A stretch of 64,000 nt of DNA. Source: Paulinella micropora. Its lineage: Eukaryota; Cercozoa; Imbricatea; Euglyphida; Paulinellidae. The stretch is taken from NCBI GenBank assembly GCA_019918135.1, contig WBZZ01006702.1, positions 136,501 to 200,500 on the forward strand, in the 5' to 3' direction. Under the pieces are notes generated by a model. It was not told the origin of the DNA, did no database searches, and was given only the letters and a program-made list of their open reading frames with translations. Within the stretch, counting starts at the first letter, position 1. Each line of letters begins with the position of its first letter. Of this stretch, positions 1 to 9,400 are shown one piece after another. The translations under genes and the position numbers were made by a program.

Positions 1-381
1 GCGAACCTTGCGCAGCTGGCTGACCCGCGGGGGCGGGGTGGTGACGGAGGGGTCTGGGGGGGGGACAGCGGCAGTACCGCCGGCGTTTTGCCAGAGAAAG
101 GTCTCGCTGAGTTTGCGCAGGTGGAAGAGGCGGAGCGTGGCGGCGCGCTCGGGCGACGCAAACCCTGTGCGGGCCAGGGAGAGCATCGACCCGGGCGACA
201 GGACAGCAATCTCTGCGCCTGCTACGGCGCGGGGCCCCGACCTGACCGGGCCCACTCTTTCTGCTCGAAAGGGCTTACACAGAGCCTCTGCATAAAAGCG
301 TTGCATCTCATCCTCCAAGCGTTCCCCCACGCGCCTCGTCGGCAGCGAGCCCGGCACCGCTGCCAGCAAGGGCCATGGCAT
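1..381 (-). CDS. Truncated unknown protein at the left edge
   Basis: An open frame runs on the minus strand from an ATG at 381 to base 1 with no stop, so at least 127 residues are present and the C-terminus lies outside the window. The protein opens hydrophobic and then becomes mixed helical (LEDEMQRFYAEAL around residues 34-46, AATLRLFHLRKLSETFLW around 92-109), ending in a Pro-rich stretch. I recognise no family. The opposite-strand frames here read as low-complexity Arg/Gly protein and look like shadows. Coding status is inferred from the uninterrupted frame and natural amino-acid composition. Confidence 0.5.
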   Translation of the reverse strand, partial: MPWPLLAAVPGSLPTRRVGERLEDEMQRFYAEALCKPFRAERVGPVRSGPRAVAGAEIAVLSPGSMLSLARTGFASPERAATLRLFHLRKLSETFLWQNAGGTAAVPPPDPSVTTPPPRVSQLRKVR

Positions 382-460
382 CTTTTTCTTGCTTTCGGGA
401 GGAGGGCGCGCCAAGAAAGTACAAAACAAAAATTACGCTGAATTAAAGCTCGACAAAGTC

Positions 461-529
461 GTACAAAAAAAAATTAATAAAAAGAAAATCCTTGACAAAG
501 TTTTAATCTTTGGCACTGAAAACTAGGAG
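461..529 (+). repeat. Element E, copy a
   Basis: AT-rich start (gtacaaaaaaaaattaataa), then ttgacaaagttttaatc, then tttggcactgaaaactagga. The same order of blocks recurs at 831-890 and 16581-16655 on this strand and at 16810-16864 and 22670-22732 on the other strand. Confidence 0.6.
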
Positions 530-830
530 AGGGAGAGGGAAGAGGCAGGGAGGCGCTCCCCCCCCCCCCCCCCCCCTTGTCGAGACTGAATCAAACGGTG
601 TATCAAGGAGTATGCCAGCTACGGGATGTTCACCAAGGTGTGTGCCGAGAAGTTGGGGACAATTAAGACTGTTCGTCCCAGGTCCCTTTGTCGAACACAA
701 GGGCAAGAACTCACGCCATGTTTGTGGAACTGCGCAAAAAAGATCATAAACAGGCTCTGGCCGCCCTTGGACCGCGCCTGAAATTTCCGGGCCCAGCGGT
801 CCGCACGCTCGCTCCATCTGAAGCTAAGAA

Positions 831-890
831 TGTACAAAAAAATTAATAAAAAAAATCCCTGATAAAGCTTAATCCCGGCACTGAGAACCC
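831..890 (+). repeat. Element E, copy b
   Basis: Matches copy a block by block: tgtacaaaaaaattaataaa, then ctgataaagcttaatc, then cggcactgagaac. It lies just outside the 3' end of the 962-residue gene and overlaps the end of the small frame 718-846. Confidence 0.6.
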
Positions 891-1001
891 CACAAGTCTG
901 GCCAGTTTTCATTTTTATTCAAAGAAAACCAAGTCGAAAAAGAAAAAAAGCTTAACAGTTGTCCCTCCCTTTTTCTTTGTGGCCTTTTGCCTCCACAAGA
1001 C

Positions 1002-3890
1002 TCATTCAAGCCACAGCTTATCTCTGATGGCGGCCACAACTTGCTTGGGAATGTATAGTTTAGCAGAGCGCATGGGCTCCGAGTCGGGCAAAGCCTCTCG
1101 ATCGAGGGTGCCTAGGCGCTCTCGTCCTCTTAACAGATTCCAGCGTTTTGCCCACTCAGCTTCGCTAATGTCTGAATCAGCTTTCAATAAAGCCACCGGA
1201 AAAATGCACCAGTTTCTCTCGAAGAAAGGGCCCCAGTATTCGGAGGAGAGTTTTTGTCCGGTTCTGTCCGGGGCGCCCGTTGCAAATTTCACGATTGCTA
1301 GGTCGGGCCTGCCGGGGAAAAAAGTGATTTCCTGCAAGTTGAGGTTGTTTTGCAGGAAGTTTTGCAGGGAGATCAAGATTGCCGCTCGTTTGCTTCCGCT
1401 TGAACTACCGTAATAATCCAGTATATCCTTGGTAAAGAGGTACTGGGCAGGCCAGTGGCCATATTTCAAGTCTTTGACCAGGAATCTGTAAGCATAGCGG
1501 ACGTCTAGGCGGTCGCTTTTCTGATACTTGGAATTCCTGCGGTGCGCCCAGAGGTCGGTGGGCGGGATGAGCTCGATTTTCTGTTCATGTCCGCCCAGGC
1601 GCATTAGCCTTTGGACTTCTGCCCAATATTCCTTTTCTTGGTTGAACCCGAGCTTGACTTGCTCTAGCTGTTCCTCCGACAAGGGTGCCCAGGCGGTGTA
1701 CTTTTGCCACTGATGGTCTTGGCGGTCTTGTTTGCTTGCGAACTCTTTCCAGAATTCTCGCGGCTGGTTGTGCCTTGTACCCCAGCGCAGAGCTACTTGC
1801 TGGAAACCCTGCACTTCAAAGCCCAGCACGGGGGGCGAGCCCTCGGCGGAAGTGCGGCGCCGAGCGGCGGCGGCGCGCTTAGCGCGTGGTGGTAAGTTTT
1901 GCACAGGGGTGGCTGGGTGTGTTTTCTTGTCATCGTCGTCGTCGTCGCGGCCGGGGTTGGCGCCTCCCTCCCCGCCGGGCGGGGCGGGGGCCGCCGTCGT
2001 CTCTGTGGCGGCGCGCAGGCTGGCCGTGCCTCGGATAATGTCCCAGCCACGCAGGTGCGACAGGGCCTCCAGGTCGGCCTCGCGTTTGCGCCGGGCGCTT
2101 TCGGGCAGGGGTTCGAGGGCCGTACCCTCTGGTGAGAACCGCTCGGTGAGCTGCTGGGCAGCCGAACTGACCCGCACGGAGAAGCGTTGGCCGACAGAGT
2201 CGAAGCTCGCGTGCCACTGTGGCGGACGCAAGACGAGGTCTATCCAGTTAACTAACTCGCGCCCCCTGCGTTCGAAAAAGATGGGGAGGATATAGGAGTT
2301 TTGTACTGTGCGCAAAGTGTGCTGCGCGCCGCGCGCCAAGATGCCCAGGTCATCGGTCGAGAGAGAGGAATGGTAAGCGGGTAAGGAGGGGATGTTGAGC
2401 AGGGCGGGCAGGTCGCTTGCCTCGAGGTCGTGCAGCATGGTCTCGCTGAGTGGACGTGTGGCCTTGGGGGTAAAAGTACGGGCCCAGTCTTCGTTGCCGG
2501 GGCCTATGCCCTTTTCCAGCCAGTCCACTTTGCGGCCCCCGTCGGTGGTGATCTGAATCAACGGCGCGTAGTGCTGCAGGATGGAGCGGAAGAAGTTGGC
2601 CCATTCGGCGGGGCGCAGGGGCCGACGGCGCGAGGCCTCGTCGCTAGCCCAGTTGTCGTACGTCTTGTAGGCCAGCGCGCCGGGGAACAGTAGACAGGCG
2701 GGCGCGCTGCCGCCGGCCTGGTCGGCGGGTGCTGCTGGGGCGGCGGCCGCTGGGTCGCCCGTGAGCTTCGTGAGTGCGGGCCAGACGCGTTGTTCGATAT
2801 CGAGCAGACAGAAGTCTAGTAGGGAGGAGTAGCCACTGGTGTGGCGGTCGCGCACAAAGCCGACGGGTGCCAGGTCGGCGGGAAAGTCGTCGGTGGGCCA
2901 GTCCTGCGGGCAGAGCGGGATTCGGAAGCCGCCGTGCTGGGTGCGCGTCTTGTTGTTGAGGGTGCTGAGCGCGAAGGGGTCAACCAAGCTGAGGCACCAG
3001 AAGCCCTTGCTGTCGCGCTGGAGCGATCTGTGCAGCTCGAGGTAGGCGAGAATGAAAGAGCGCGAGACCGGCGGAACGAGTGTGAGGCACAGCGCAGCCA
3101 CATACAAGGGGCGAAGCAGTCGTTCCCGTTGCTTCACGTAGTTGGCTCTGTCTAGGCCCAGGGAGCAGGCCCGGCAGTCCTGCGCATAGTGTGCTAGGTA
3201 GTCGGCAATGGCCGCCGCCCGGAAGACCTGAAGCTGCCACAGAGACCAAGGCGCTCGGGCGGGGGGGACGTACTTGTTCTCCACCCCGGCGTAGTAAAGG
3301 GCCTGCCCTCGTAGGTTGCCCAGCCAAAAGCGCGTTTGTCGCCAGGCGTCGTAGCCGCGCTGTGCACGCAGGCAATCGGACAGGTGCAGCAGGCTCTCAA
3401 GGTAGGCGCGCAGCGTAGCTGACTTGTAGAGGCGTGAGTAATAGTCGGCGAAGCTGGTTAGCAGGGTAGGGTCCCCTAGTGCCGCGGAAAGGTCCCGCAC
3501 CGGTGGTCGCGGGTGGTTGCCCGCAAAGTTTACGAAACTGGCAACGTTGCGCAGATGCTTTCTGATGGTGGCCGCGCTCAGCACCCGTCCCGCTCGCGCC
3601 GGGTTAAAGGGCTGGGATAGGTAGAGCTCTAGCTGTTCTAAGACCTGTACAACATGGGGCTCCGTCGCGCATTCTGTCCAGGCGGAAACGGCGGGTCCAG
3701 CGCGCACTCCGTCTTTCTTCTCGTCCGGGCGGGGGTCGTCGCCGTCGTCCTCTTCTTCTGCTTCGTCGCCGCTCACGTTTATATGGCGCAGTCCACGGAA
3801 ACCAGGCCACGCGCCTCGCCCCACCGACTCTTCTGCCGCCTCTTCGTCGTCGCCATACCAGTCGCTGTCCTCGCCCTCTGAGCAAGACAT
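1002..3890 (-). CDS. 962-residue protein, possible tyrosine-recombinase-like core
   Basis: Intact frame from ATG at 3890. Residues 1-60 are acidic. A helical region near 105-165 (LSAATIRKHLRNVASFVNF) resembles the core-binding domain of tyrosine recombinases. Later come a PPVSRSF segment with an Arg (possible box I), NNKTRT followed by FRIPL (possible catalytic Lys hairpin) and QHTLRTVQNSY (possible final His and Tyr). The usual HxxR box is not clear, since HSSL stands at the expected place, so the assignment is tentative. An acidic/basic linker (DDDDDDKK, then PPRAKRAAAARRR) precedes an unrecognised C-terminal domain of about 270 residues. It could be a viral integrase-like protein or something unrelated. 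The promoter side (3890-3960) carries a ggcactg motif also found in element E. Confidence 0.55.
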   Translation of the reverse strand: MSCSEGEDSDWYGDDEEAAEESVGRGAWPGFRGLRHINVSGDEAEEEDDGDDPRPDEKKDGVRAGPAVSAWTECATEPHVVQVLEQLELYLSQPFNPARAGRVLSAATIRKHLRNVASFVNFAGNHPRPPVRDLSAALGDPTLLTSFADYYSRLYKSATLRAYLESLLHLSDCLRAQRGYDAWRQTRFWLGNLRGQALYYAGVENKYVPPARAPWSLWQLQVFRAAAIADYLAHYAQDCRACSLGLDRANYVKQRERLLRPLYVAALCLTLVPPVSRSFILAYLELHRSLQRDSKGFWCLSLVDPFALSTLNNKTRTQHGGFRIPLCPQDWPTDDFPADLAPVGFVRDRHTSGYSSLLDFCLLDIEQRVWPALTKLTGDPAAAAPAAPADQAGGSAPACLLFPGALAYKTYDNWASDEASRRRPLRPAEWANFFRSILQHYAPLIQITTDGGRKVDWLEKGIGPGNEDWARTFTPKATRPLSETMLHDLEASDLPALLNIPSLPAYHSSLSTDDLGILARGAQHTLRTVQNSYILPIFFERRGRELVNWIDLVLRPPQWHASFDSVGQRFSVRVSSAAQQLTERFSPEGTALEPLPESARRKREADLEALSHLRGWDIIRGTASLRAATETTAAPAPPGGEGGANPGRDDDDDDKKTHPATPVQNLPPRAKRAAAARRRTSAEGSPPVLGFEVQGFQQVALRWGTRHNQPREFWKEFASKQDRQDHQWQKYTAWAPLSEEQLEQVKLGFNQEKEYWAEVQRLMRLGGHEQKIELIPPTDLWAHRRNSKYQKSDRLDVRYAYRFLVKDLKYGHWPAQYLFTKDILDYYGSSSGSKRAAILISLQNFLQNNLNLQEITFFPGRPDLAIVKFATGAPDRTGQKLSSEYWGPFFERNWCIFPVALLKADSDISEAEWAKRWNLLRGRERLGTLDREALPDSEPMRSAKLYIPKQVVAAIRDKLWLE

Positions 3891-4083
3891 CTTGGTGTCT
3901 CAGGCCTTTAATAACTTAAATCCTCGGCACTGTCTTTTTTTTAAACTGCGCTTTTTCTCTCCCCTCCCCTCCCCCTGCCTTCCCTCTCCTGCCCCCCCCC
4001 CCCCCACACTCCATCTCCATATGTGCTAGTTAGCTTTTGTTTAAAAAAAAGGCAAGTGGAGCAAAAACTTGGGGAGCTGAACC

Positions 4084-4809
4084 ATGCAAAAGAAAAAGGC
4101 ACAGTCTGCAGCCCGCACAGAGCTGCTGAGCCGCCAAGTTCTTTTGGGAGGCCTTCCGGCGGGCGCCACCGAAGAGCAAATCCGGGGGGCCATAGCCGCC
4201 GCCAGCTCTGAAAGCTTCCGGCTCCGTCTTATAAGGCATCGTGGGCAGATAGTATTACGGGGTTTTGCGTTTGTTACTTTCAGCAGCGCAGAGGGCGCGC
4301 AGCGACTAATCTCGGCCGGAGGTCTAACTTGTCTCGGCCGGACAATAGACTGTCGACCTGCCGAGTGGCAAGCGCCCGGTTGTGCAGGCCTGTACACCCG
4401 CAAACTTTACGTGGGCAATCTGCCCTCGGCTGCCACGCTCGAAATGCTACAGCAATACTTTAACGCCTTTGGTCCTGTGATAAATGTACAGCTCAAGTTC
4501 CGCCGCGAGCGTCGCGCCTCCCCCCGAGGTTTTTGTTTTGTTACCTACCGCCAGCTACAAGACGCACACACCTTTCTGTCGACCTCGCATGTACTTCTCG
4601 GTCGTGTCCTGCGCGTGGCCAAAGCCTGGTTTGTCGTTGACCGTCGCAAACCTGTCGGGGCTTGCTGCGCACCCTCGATACCTCGAGAGACGTTAGTTTG
4701 GACACAACTTGTTTGGGTTCCCAACCCAATCTGCGGCATAGGCAGCCCAGCAGGAGGCTGGCTTGCTTGGACGTCGGTTGCCACCGCCGGACATTCGTCA
4801 ACCGTTTGA
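4084..4809 (+). CDS. Two-RRM RNA-binding protein
   Basis: 241 residues from an ATG in good context (accATGc). Two RNA-recognition motifs are visible. RRM1 (about 18-93) has RNP2 VLLGGLP and RNP1 LRGFAFVTF. RRM2 (about 107-182) has RNP2 KLYVGNLP and RNP1 PRGFCFVTY. The aromatic positions that stack on RNA are present in both RNP1 motifs. The N-terminus is Lys-rich. After residue 190 the sequence loses domain character. The layout matches hnRNP-type single-strand RNA binders, so a role in binding viral or host transcripts is likely. Such proteins are more typical of cells, which suggests acquisition from a eukaryote. Confidence 0.88.
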   Translation: MQKKKAQSAARTELLSRQVLLGGLPAGATEEQIRGAIAAASSESFRLRLIRHRGQIVLRGFAFVTFSSAEGAQRLISAGGLTCLGRTIDCRPAEWQAPGCAGLYTRKLYVGNLPSAATLEMLQQYFNAFGPVINVQLKFRRERRASPRGFCFVTYRQLQDAHTFLSTSHVLLGRVLRVAKAWFVVDRRKPVGACCAPSIPRETLVWTQLVWVPNPICGIGSPAGGWLAWTSVATAGHSSTV

Positions 4810-5290
4810 AAAGTGCCAACAGTGTCGGAATCTGTCTTTCCTTAAAAAAAACCCAAAAAAAAACACACACGCACTTGTTTGTTTTGCAAGACTTGCCAGG
4901 CGTACAAGCACTAAAACGCGCCCATCTTTTTCTTATCCCTTGGGGGGGGGGGCGCCCCCCCCCTAGCGCACACAGTGACCAAAGAGGGAGAGGGGGGGGG
5001 GGCACCCCCCCCCCCTAGGGCGCAGCAAAAGGGGGGGGGTGTGATGCACACGCAAGTGTTTTTATCCACAGAAATTAGCTGCAGTTGTGCTCCGGATGCT
5101 GTTGGCATTTGTCAGAGAGAGAGACGTGAACCGTCGGGCCCGGTTTTTAAAGATCCCAGCCGGGTCCATTTTTTAGCACTGGTTGCGGGGGTCGCGCGAC
5201 AAGTGCGCACTTTTTTTGGCGTTGTTGCGCAGAGCTCATAATTCGGGACAGGACTAATCTTGGAACAGCAAATTAGGTGAGACTGTGGGG
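4810..5290. other. Convergent intergenic region with two G/C-run palindromes
   Basis: This region lies between the 3' ends of the RRM gene and the BspA-like gene. It holds A-rich runs, then G11-CG-C9 (4942-4963) and G11-CA-C11 (4992-5015), then another G run at about 5031. No convincing gene is present. The palindromes could form strong stems that end transcripts from both sides. Confidence 0.5.
4942..4963. terminator. G11-CG-C9 palindrome
   Basis: Eleven G, then CG, then nine C make a near-perfect inverted repeat between two convergent genes. The same design recurs at 23728-23750 and 46703-46722, always outside recognised genes. A transcription-ending role is inferred from position and stem-forming ability only. 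Confidence 0.35.
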
Positions 5291-6175
5291 CTAGAGACAG
5301 TTGCTAGGCAGGTGGCGGGGGTAGTGGGTAGGCTGCAGTTTACTGTCCCAAGCAAAGTACTGGCAGTTGAGGGAGGGGTTTAAAGACCATGCGGATAGGT
5401 CTTGGTCGAAGGCGGCGGCACCCATGAACATGGAATTGGCGCGCCGAAGCGAAGGTAGCTTCCATGACTGTAAGGGCTGATTGAAGCTTGTGGCCTGAGA
5501 GAACATGGCGGAAGCGTCCATCAAGTTAAGCAAAGACCAGTTTGCCAAGGGGCTGTTGAAGCTTTCGGCTTGCAGAAAAGCCCCTGTGGCGTCGAGTACG
5601 CGTGTCGTGTCCCAGGCACTCAGGTCTTGGTTGAACTTGGTAGCTTTCGCAAACACGCCGCGCAAAGTAGTCACACCCGAGATATCCCACTGCCCAATAG
5701 CGCCGCTGTTTAGGTTCCGTGTTAGAGAAAAGGAATGGTCTAGCGAGGTTAGCTTGTAGGTAGCCGGCGGGGGGTACGAGGGCAGAGACATAAGCTGTGT
5801 GCAGTTGTAGAAGTGCTGCCCGCTCTGGGGGTTTAGCATAAAGTTGCCCCAACTTTCTATGCCGAGGAGGGAATCGCGTGTGGCCTGCGCCGCATTCGCC
5901 ATAGTCCAGCCGGTGATATCGGCCAGGGTTGTGACGGAGACGACTCCGCTGGTTTGATATTCGTGAGCGCAAGGGCTGGGCAAAGTGGGGCAGGGGGCAG
6001 ACGTGCTATTATCTCCCCAGTTAACGGGTGCGGACTTCAAGACCCCTACCATGGCCGGCAGCTCTAGAATTTGGCCAGCCTGCACTCGCCAGGTAGAGGC
6101 AAAGGCGACGAGCTCCTCGGCACTGAGCTCCTGCCCAGAGACGACAGACGCGATGGTGGCCAAGACAGAAAACAT
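5291..6175 (-). CDS. Secreted BspA/DUF285-like repeat protein
   Basis: 294 residues starting with a hydrophobic segment (MFSVLATIASVVSGQ) that looks like a short signal peptide. The second half carries the BspA/DUF285 repeat pattern of about 24 residues: FNQDLSAWDT, FNSPLANWSL, FNQPLQSWKL, FDQDLSAWSL. A GQHFYNC segment near the middle matches the GGQHFYRA segment in the three giant surface proteins at 29-45 kb, so this is a small member of that family. It probably acts outside the cell or on the virion surface as an adhesin-like protein. The frame is intact, unlike those of its large relatives. Confidence 0.8.
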   Translation of the reverse strand: MFSVLATIASVVSGQELSAEELVAFASTWRVQAGQILELPAMVGVLKSAPVNWGDNSTSAPCPTLPSPCAHEYQTSGVVSVTTLADITGWTMANAAQATRDSLLGIESWGNFMLNPQSGQHFYNCTQLMSLPSYPPPATYKLTSLDHSFSLTRNLNSGAIGQWDISGVTTLRGVFAKATKFNQDLSAWDTTRVLDATGAFLQAESFNSPLANWSLLNLMDASAMFSQATSFNQPLQSWKLPSLRRANSMFMGAAAFDQDLSAWSLNPSLNCQYFAWDSKLQPTHYPRHLPSNCL

Positions 6176-6461
6176 GAACGTGTTTTATAATTCAGTCAAG
6201 AGAAAAAAAAGAGTGCATGGGAGAGAGAGAGAGAGAGAGAGGAAAGGAGAGGGGGGGAGGGCGAGAGAGACGGAAGGGGGGGGGGCGAGAGAGACGGAAG
6301 GGGGGGGGGGGAGAGAGAATTGTGTTAGGGCAGGCCACGCGCGATTCCTCTCTGCATCCTTCTTACAGCCTCCCTCTTTTCGTTTGCATTGGTATGTAAC
6401 ATACAACGTGAAAACCCTTGTGTGTGTGCCTCTCTCTCTCTCTTTCTTGTGCTGAAAGCAG
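6176..6461. repeat. GA-rich microsatellite between divergent genes
   Basis: Holds (GA)n followed by two or three copies of a unit made of gagagagacggaa plus a G run, then a (TC)n tract just before the next gene's ATG. Both flanking genes start here, so promoters must lie within it. No specific motif can be assigned. Confidence 0.6.
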
Positions 6462-9400
6462 ATGAGCTCGGTACGGAGTGTTGATGACGAGGACCAATTA
6501 CCTGACAACGTCGTGCCTGACGACGTCTCGGTTTACGAGGTCGGGGCTGATGATGCCTCGATTTTTAGCACTGGAGTCACAGGCCCGAGGTTCGGACGGC
6601 GAGCTGCGTTTAATTATCCCTTGGGCTTGCAGGATGATACTGACAATAAAAGCAGATTCACTCTGCAATCGTTGCAATCGCTGCAATTGTTGCAATCGCT
6701 GCAACCGAAGCAATCGCTGCAATCGCTGCGGATGGATTTCCTCGAGGACTGCGAAGAAGAAGAAGCGAAACAAGCTACGGCGGATCTAGGGGTGGGACAG
6801 GCGACACAACCCCAGACTAGTGTACGGCTGTGCCTTGACGACGGCGACGACGACAGCGGGGTCGAGGAAGCGGTCGACGACGGGAAGAGCCATAGGGAAC
6901 AAAAGAGCACAGCGGGGCTGTTTACCCTGCCCGACGAAAAGAATCTCGATCTTTGGACTCGGGACAAGTCAGAATTTAGGCGAGCTCTGCGGAAGTATCT
7001 CCAACACAGCGCAGGTCGGGAGGGTGTACTGGCCCTGGCGGCAGTGCGCGAGAAGAGCGCCGCGCCCGTCTCGGAACAGCCAGGAATAACGGGGCAGGGT
7101 TTGGAGTTGCAGGTCCCGATGTGCAGGCTGGTGCGACCGGACGGCGACCCACAAGATTGGGACGAGACACGACCAGACAGCGACCGGCAGGATCAAGAAG
7201 AGTCAACAACAAAGAAGAAGAAGAGCACTAGAGTTACGTATATGCTGTGTTCCTTTCATTTAGGAGAGGCCCCGTGTTTCAACGTGCTGCGCGTGCCGGG
7301 GCTACCGCTGCATGCGTATAACCTGGGGTACCCTCAACTGGCCGACCGCTACCAGGCCACGCTGCAGATCGAACTGGTGCCCATCGCTGAGCTCCTGCCT
7401 ATAGTGGTCACGCGCTCTTCGGAGATTTGCTGGGGTCAGCAGTGTGGCGCCAACCGGGTCTATGACGTCAGGTACCAGAAGAACCTCTGGAGGTTGTTGG
7501 CCGAGAGGGGTCGCGTAGGCGAGCCGATTATTATTGACCGCAACAATAGCAACTGTTACAACCCCACCACCAACGAGCCAGAGAACCCAACCAGCACGGC
7601 AGAGGCTGGGTCTGCGTTTGGGAACGAGGGGGGGTACGGCCGCTTGTCAACCTGGCTTCACCGACAGGTCGAGCTAGGTCATGTGGCCACAGAGACGCGG
7701 CAGGTGCTAGACAAGTGGCTGCAGGCAGCGCACACGGTGTACGCAACTGGGTGCGAGCGCTGGCTGGCTGCTCACGAAGAAGGGCGCGACGGCCCCTCTT
7801 CTGACGACGACCAGCACATCTGGCTGGCCGCGACGAAGAGGTCTCGCAAGCCGCACAAGCCACAGTACAAGAAGTCCGGCGCAGGCTCCGGTTTTCGCTA
7901 TAGAAGGGTGCTGCCCTTTGCCCGCGCCTCTCTGTTTTGTTTCAACACCTTTTACGTGACCAGCGATCACCAGCTACTGGCTAGCTGGTTGCTGGAGCAG
8001 CCCGAGCCCGCCGAGAACGATGAGGACGGGAGCCAGAAGCTGACGGCCGAGCTGCAGGGAAAGCTAGTAGACATGATGCAGCTGATTCTTAGGCTAAGCC
8101 AGCTAGCCAATTTCCCGCACGATTTCTACAGCAAGGAGAAAAATGGTTTAACAGGCAAACGCCAAGAGGCCAAGCTGGTCTGGAACGAGCGCGGCTGCTT
8201 TGTCTCCACGGCGGTGTCCGTCTACAACGTACTGTTGGTGTCTGACACGGACCAAGAAGACGAACTGCGCCTGGGCTTTAGCAAGAGAGACCGCGATAAT
8301 CGCCCGTGGACAAATTTCAATCTTCCGTGGGCCAGCGACAGGAAAACGGGGGCTTTGCTCAAAGTTTGCAAATGGCATGTAGGGAGACTGCCGCCGCAGG
8401 CCGCCAAAGACCAGTATCAGCTTATGAAAACGTACAACCTGCTCCACCAACTGGAAACAGACCAGTTGCACAAAGACAGCCGCAAGTACCTGTCCCAGAC
8501 AGAAAAAGACAAAAAACTAGCTCAGCCCAGTACCCTCCAGGCCGGGAAGAAACTAGCCCTGGCGTGCAGCTTTGACGAGTGCCAGAAGATCGTGACCGAC
8601 AAGTTCCGGCAGGCGGCGGGGAAGTTCGCCTTGCGTGCTCAAGAGCAGCGACCCAGGCCTGAAACGGAAACGGTCGCAGAGGTGCCGGACGCAACCGCAC
8701 ACTGGAACGACAATTGGCTGGCGGAGACTCAAGACGCGAAAGCCGGGGCAGAGACCGAGTATAACCAGGCGTTGGCCAACCTGCAACCGGTGGTGGAAGA
8801 CTTGACGGGAGAGACGGGCCTGCGGTATCGCTGTTTGTGTGCCTCGCTGAGCGCAGGAACAGGAGCTGACAGCAGCGACCACGGCCTGCCCCCGCCCGAC
8901 CTACAGGAGCCAGAGTCATCCCCTTTTGTGTTGGCGCAGTTCGTGCTGCTGGCCTCGTCTCTGTACACTCTGGGATTGCCCCTCCGCAAGCAGTTACTAT
9001 TTGAAAAGGCTCTACTAGTTTTTGTGTGGGAAAGACTGCGCCCTCGTACAGACTCTCTCTATCGACTGTTGGCGTACTTAGCCGAGGATGAGGCCTGCCG
9101 CCTTTTCTCCGAGCGCAGTCCGGAGCTTCGTACTACTAGCCCGTCGTGCCTCCGTGTGCTTGAGCTGCATTGCCAGTTGCTGGGCGCGAAGCCACCGATT
9201 ATTATTACCGCGGGGGCAGACCTCGTCCCTCACTCTGATCACCCAGTTCGCCGGCTGCTCCGCGTGCTCACCGCACACCCCTTCTTTTTGGGCTGGGCCA
9301 AGCAGCAGCGGACGCAGACGGCGGGGGCCTTGGGTCAGCTCTCGCTGGAGCAGGCCGCCGAGCAGCTCTACATGCGCAAGCTCTATCCTATCGACTATGC

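Larger units (their letters stand above)
382..1001. other. Intergenic stretch with two E-element copies and a possible gene remnant
   Basis: This stretch holds two direct copies of the dispersed element E (461-529 and 831-890). A C19 homopolymer sits at 558-576. Between the two copies lies plus-strand sequence that reads like protein in two frames: a stretch around 612-715 and an ATG-opened frame 718-846 (starting MFVELRKKDHKQ, 42 residues). It may be a decayed gene fragment caught between two element copies. No homologue is recognised. Confidence 0.35.

Noticed and set aside
503..817. Minus-strand 104-residue frame near the left end
   Set aside because: It runs through the C19 homopolymer and element E. 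Its Gly/Pro composition is a by-product, and the plus strand reads more like protein.
1732..2295. Long plus-strand frame opposite the 962-residue gene
   Set aside because: Ser/Arg/Ala-rich shadow of an intact minus-strand frame with natural composition.
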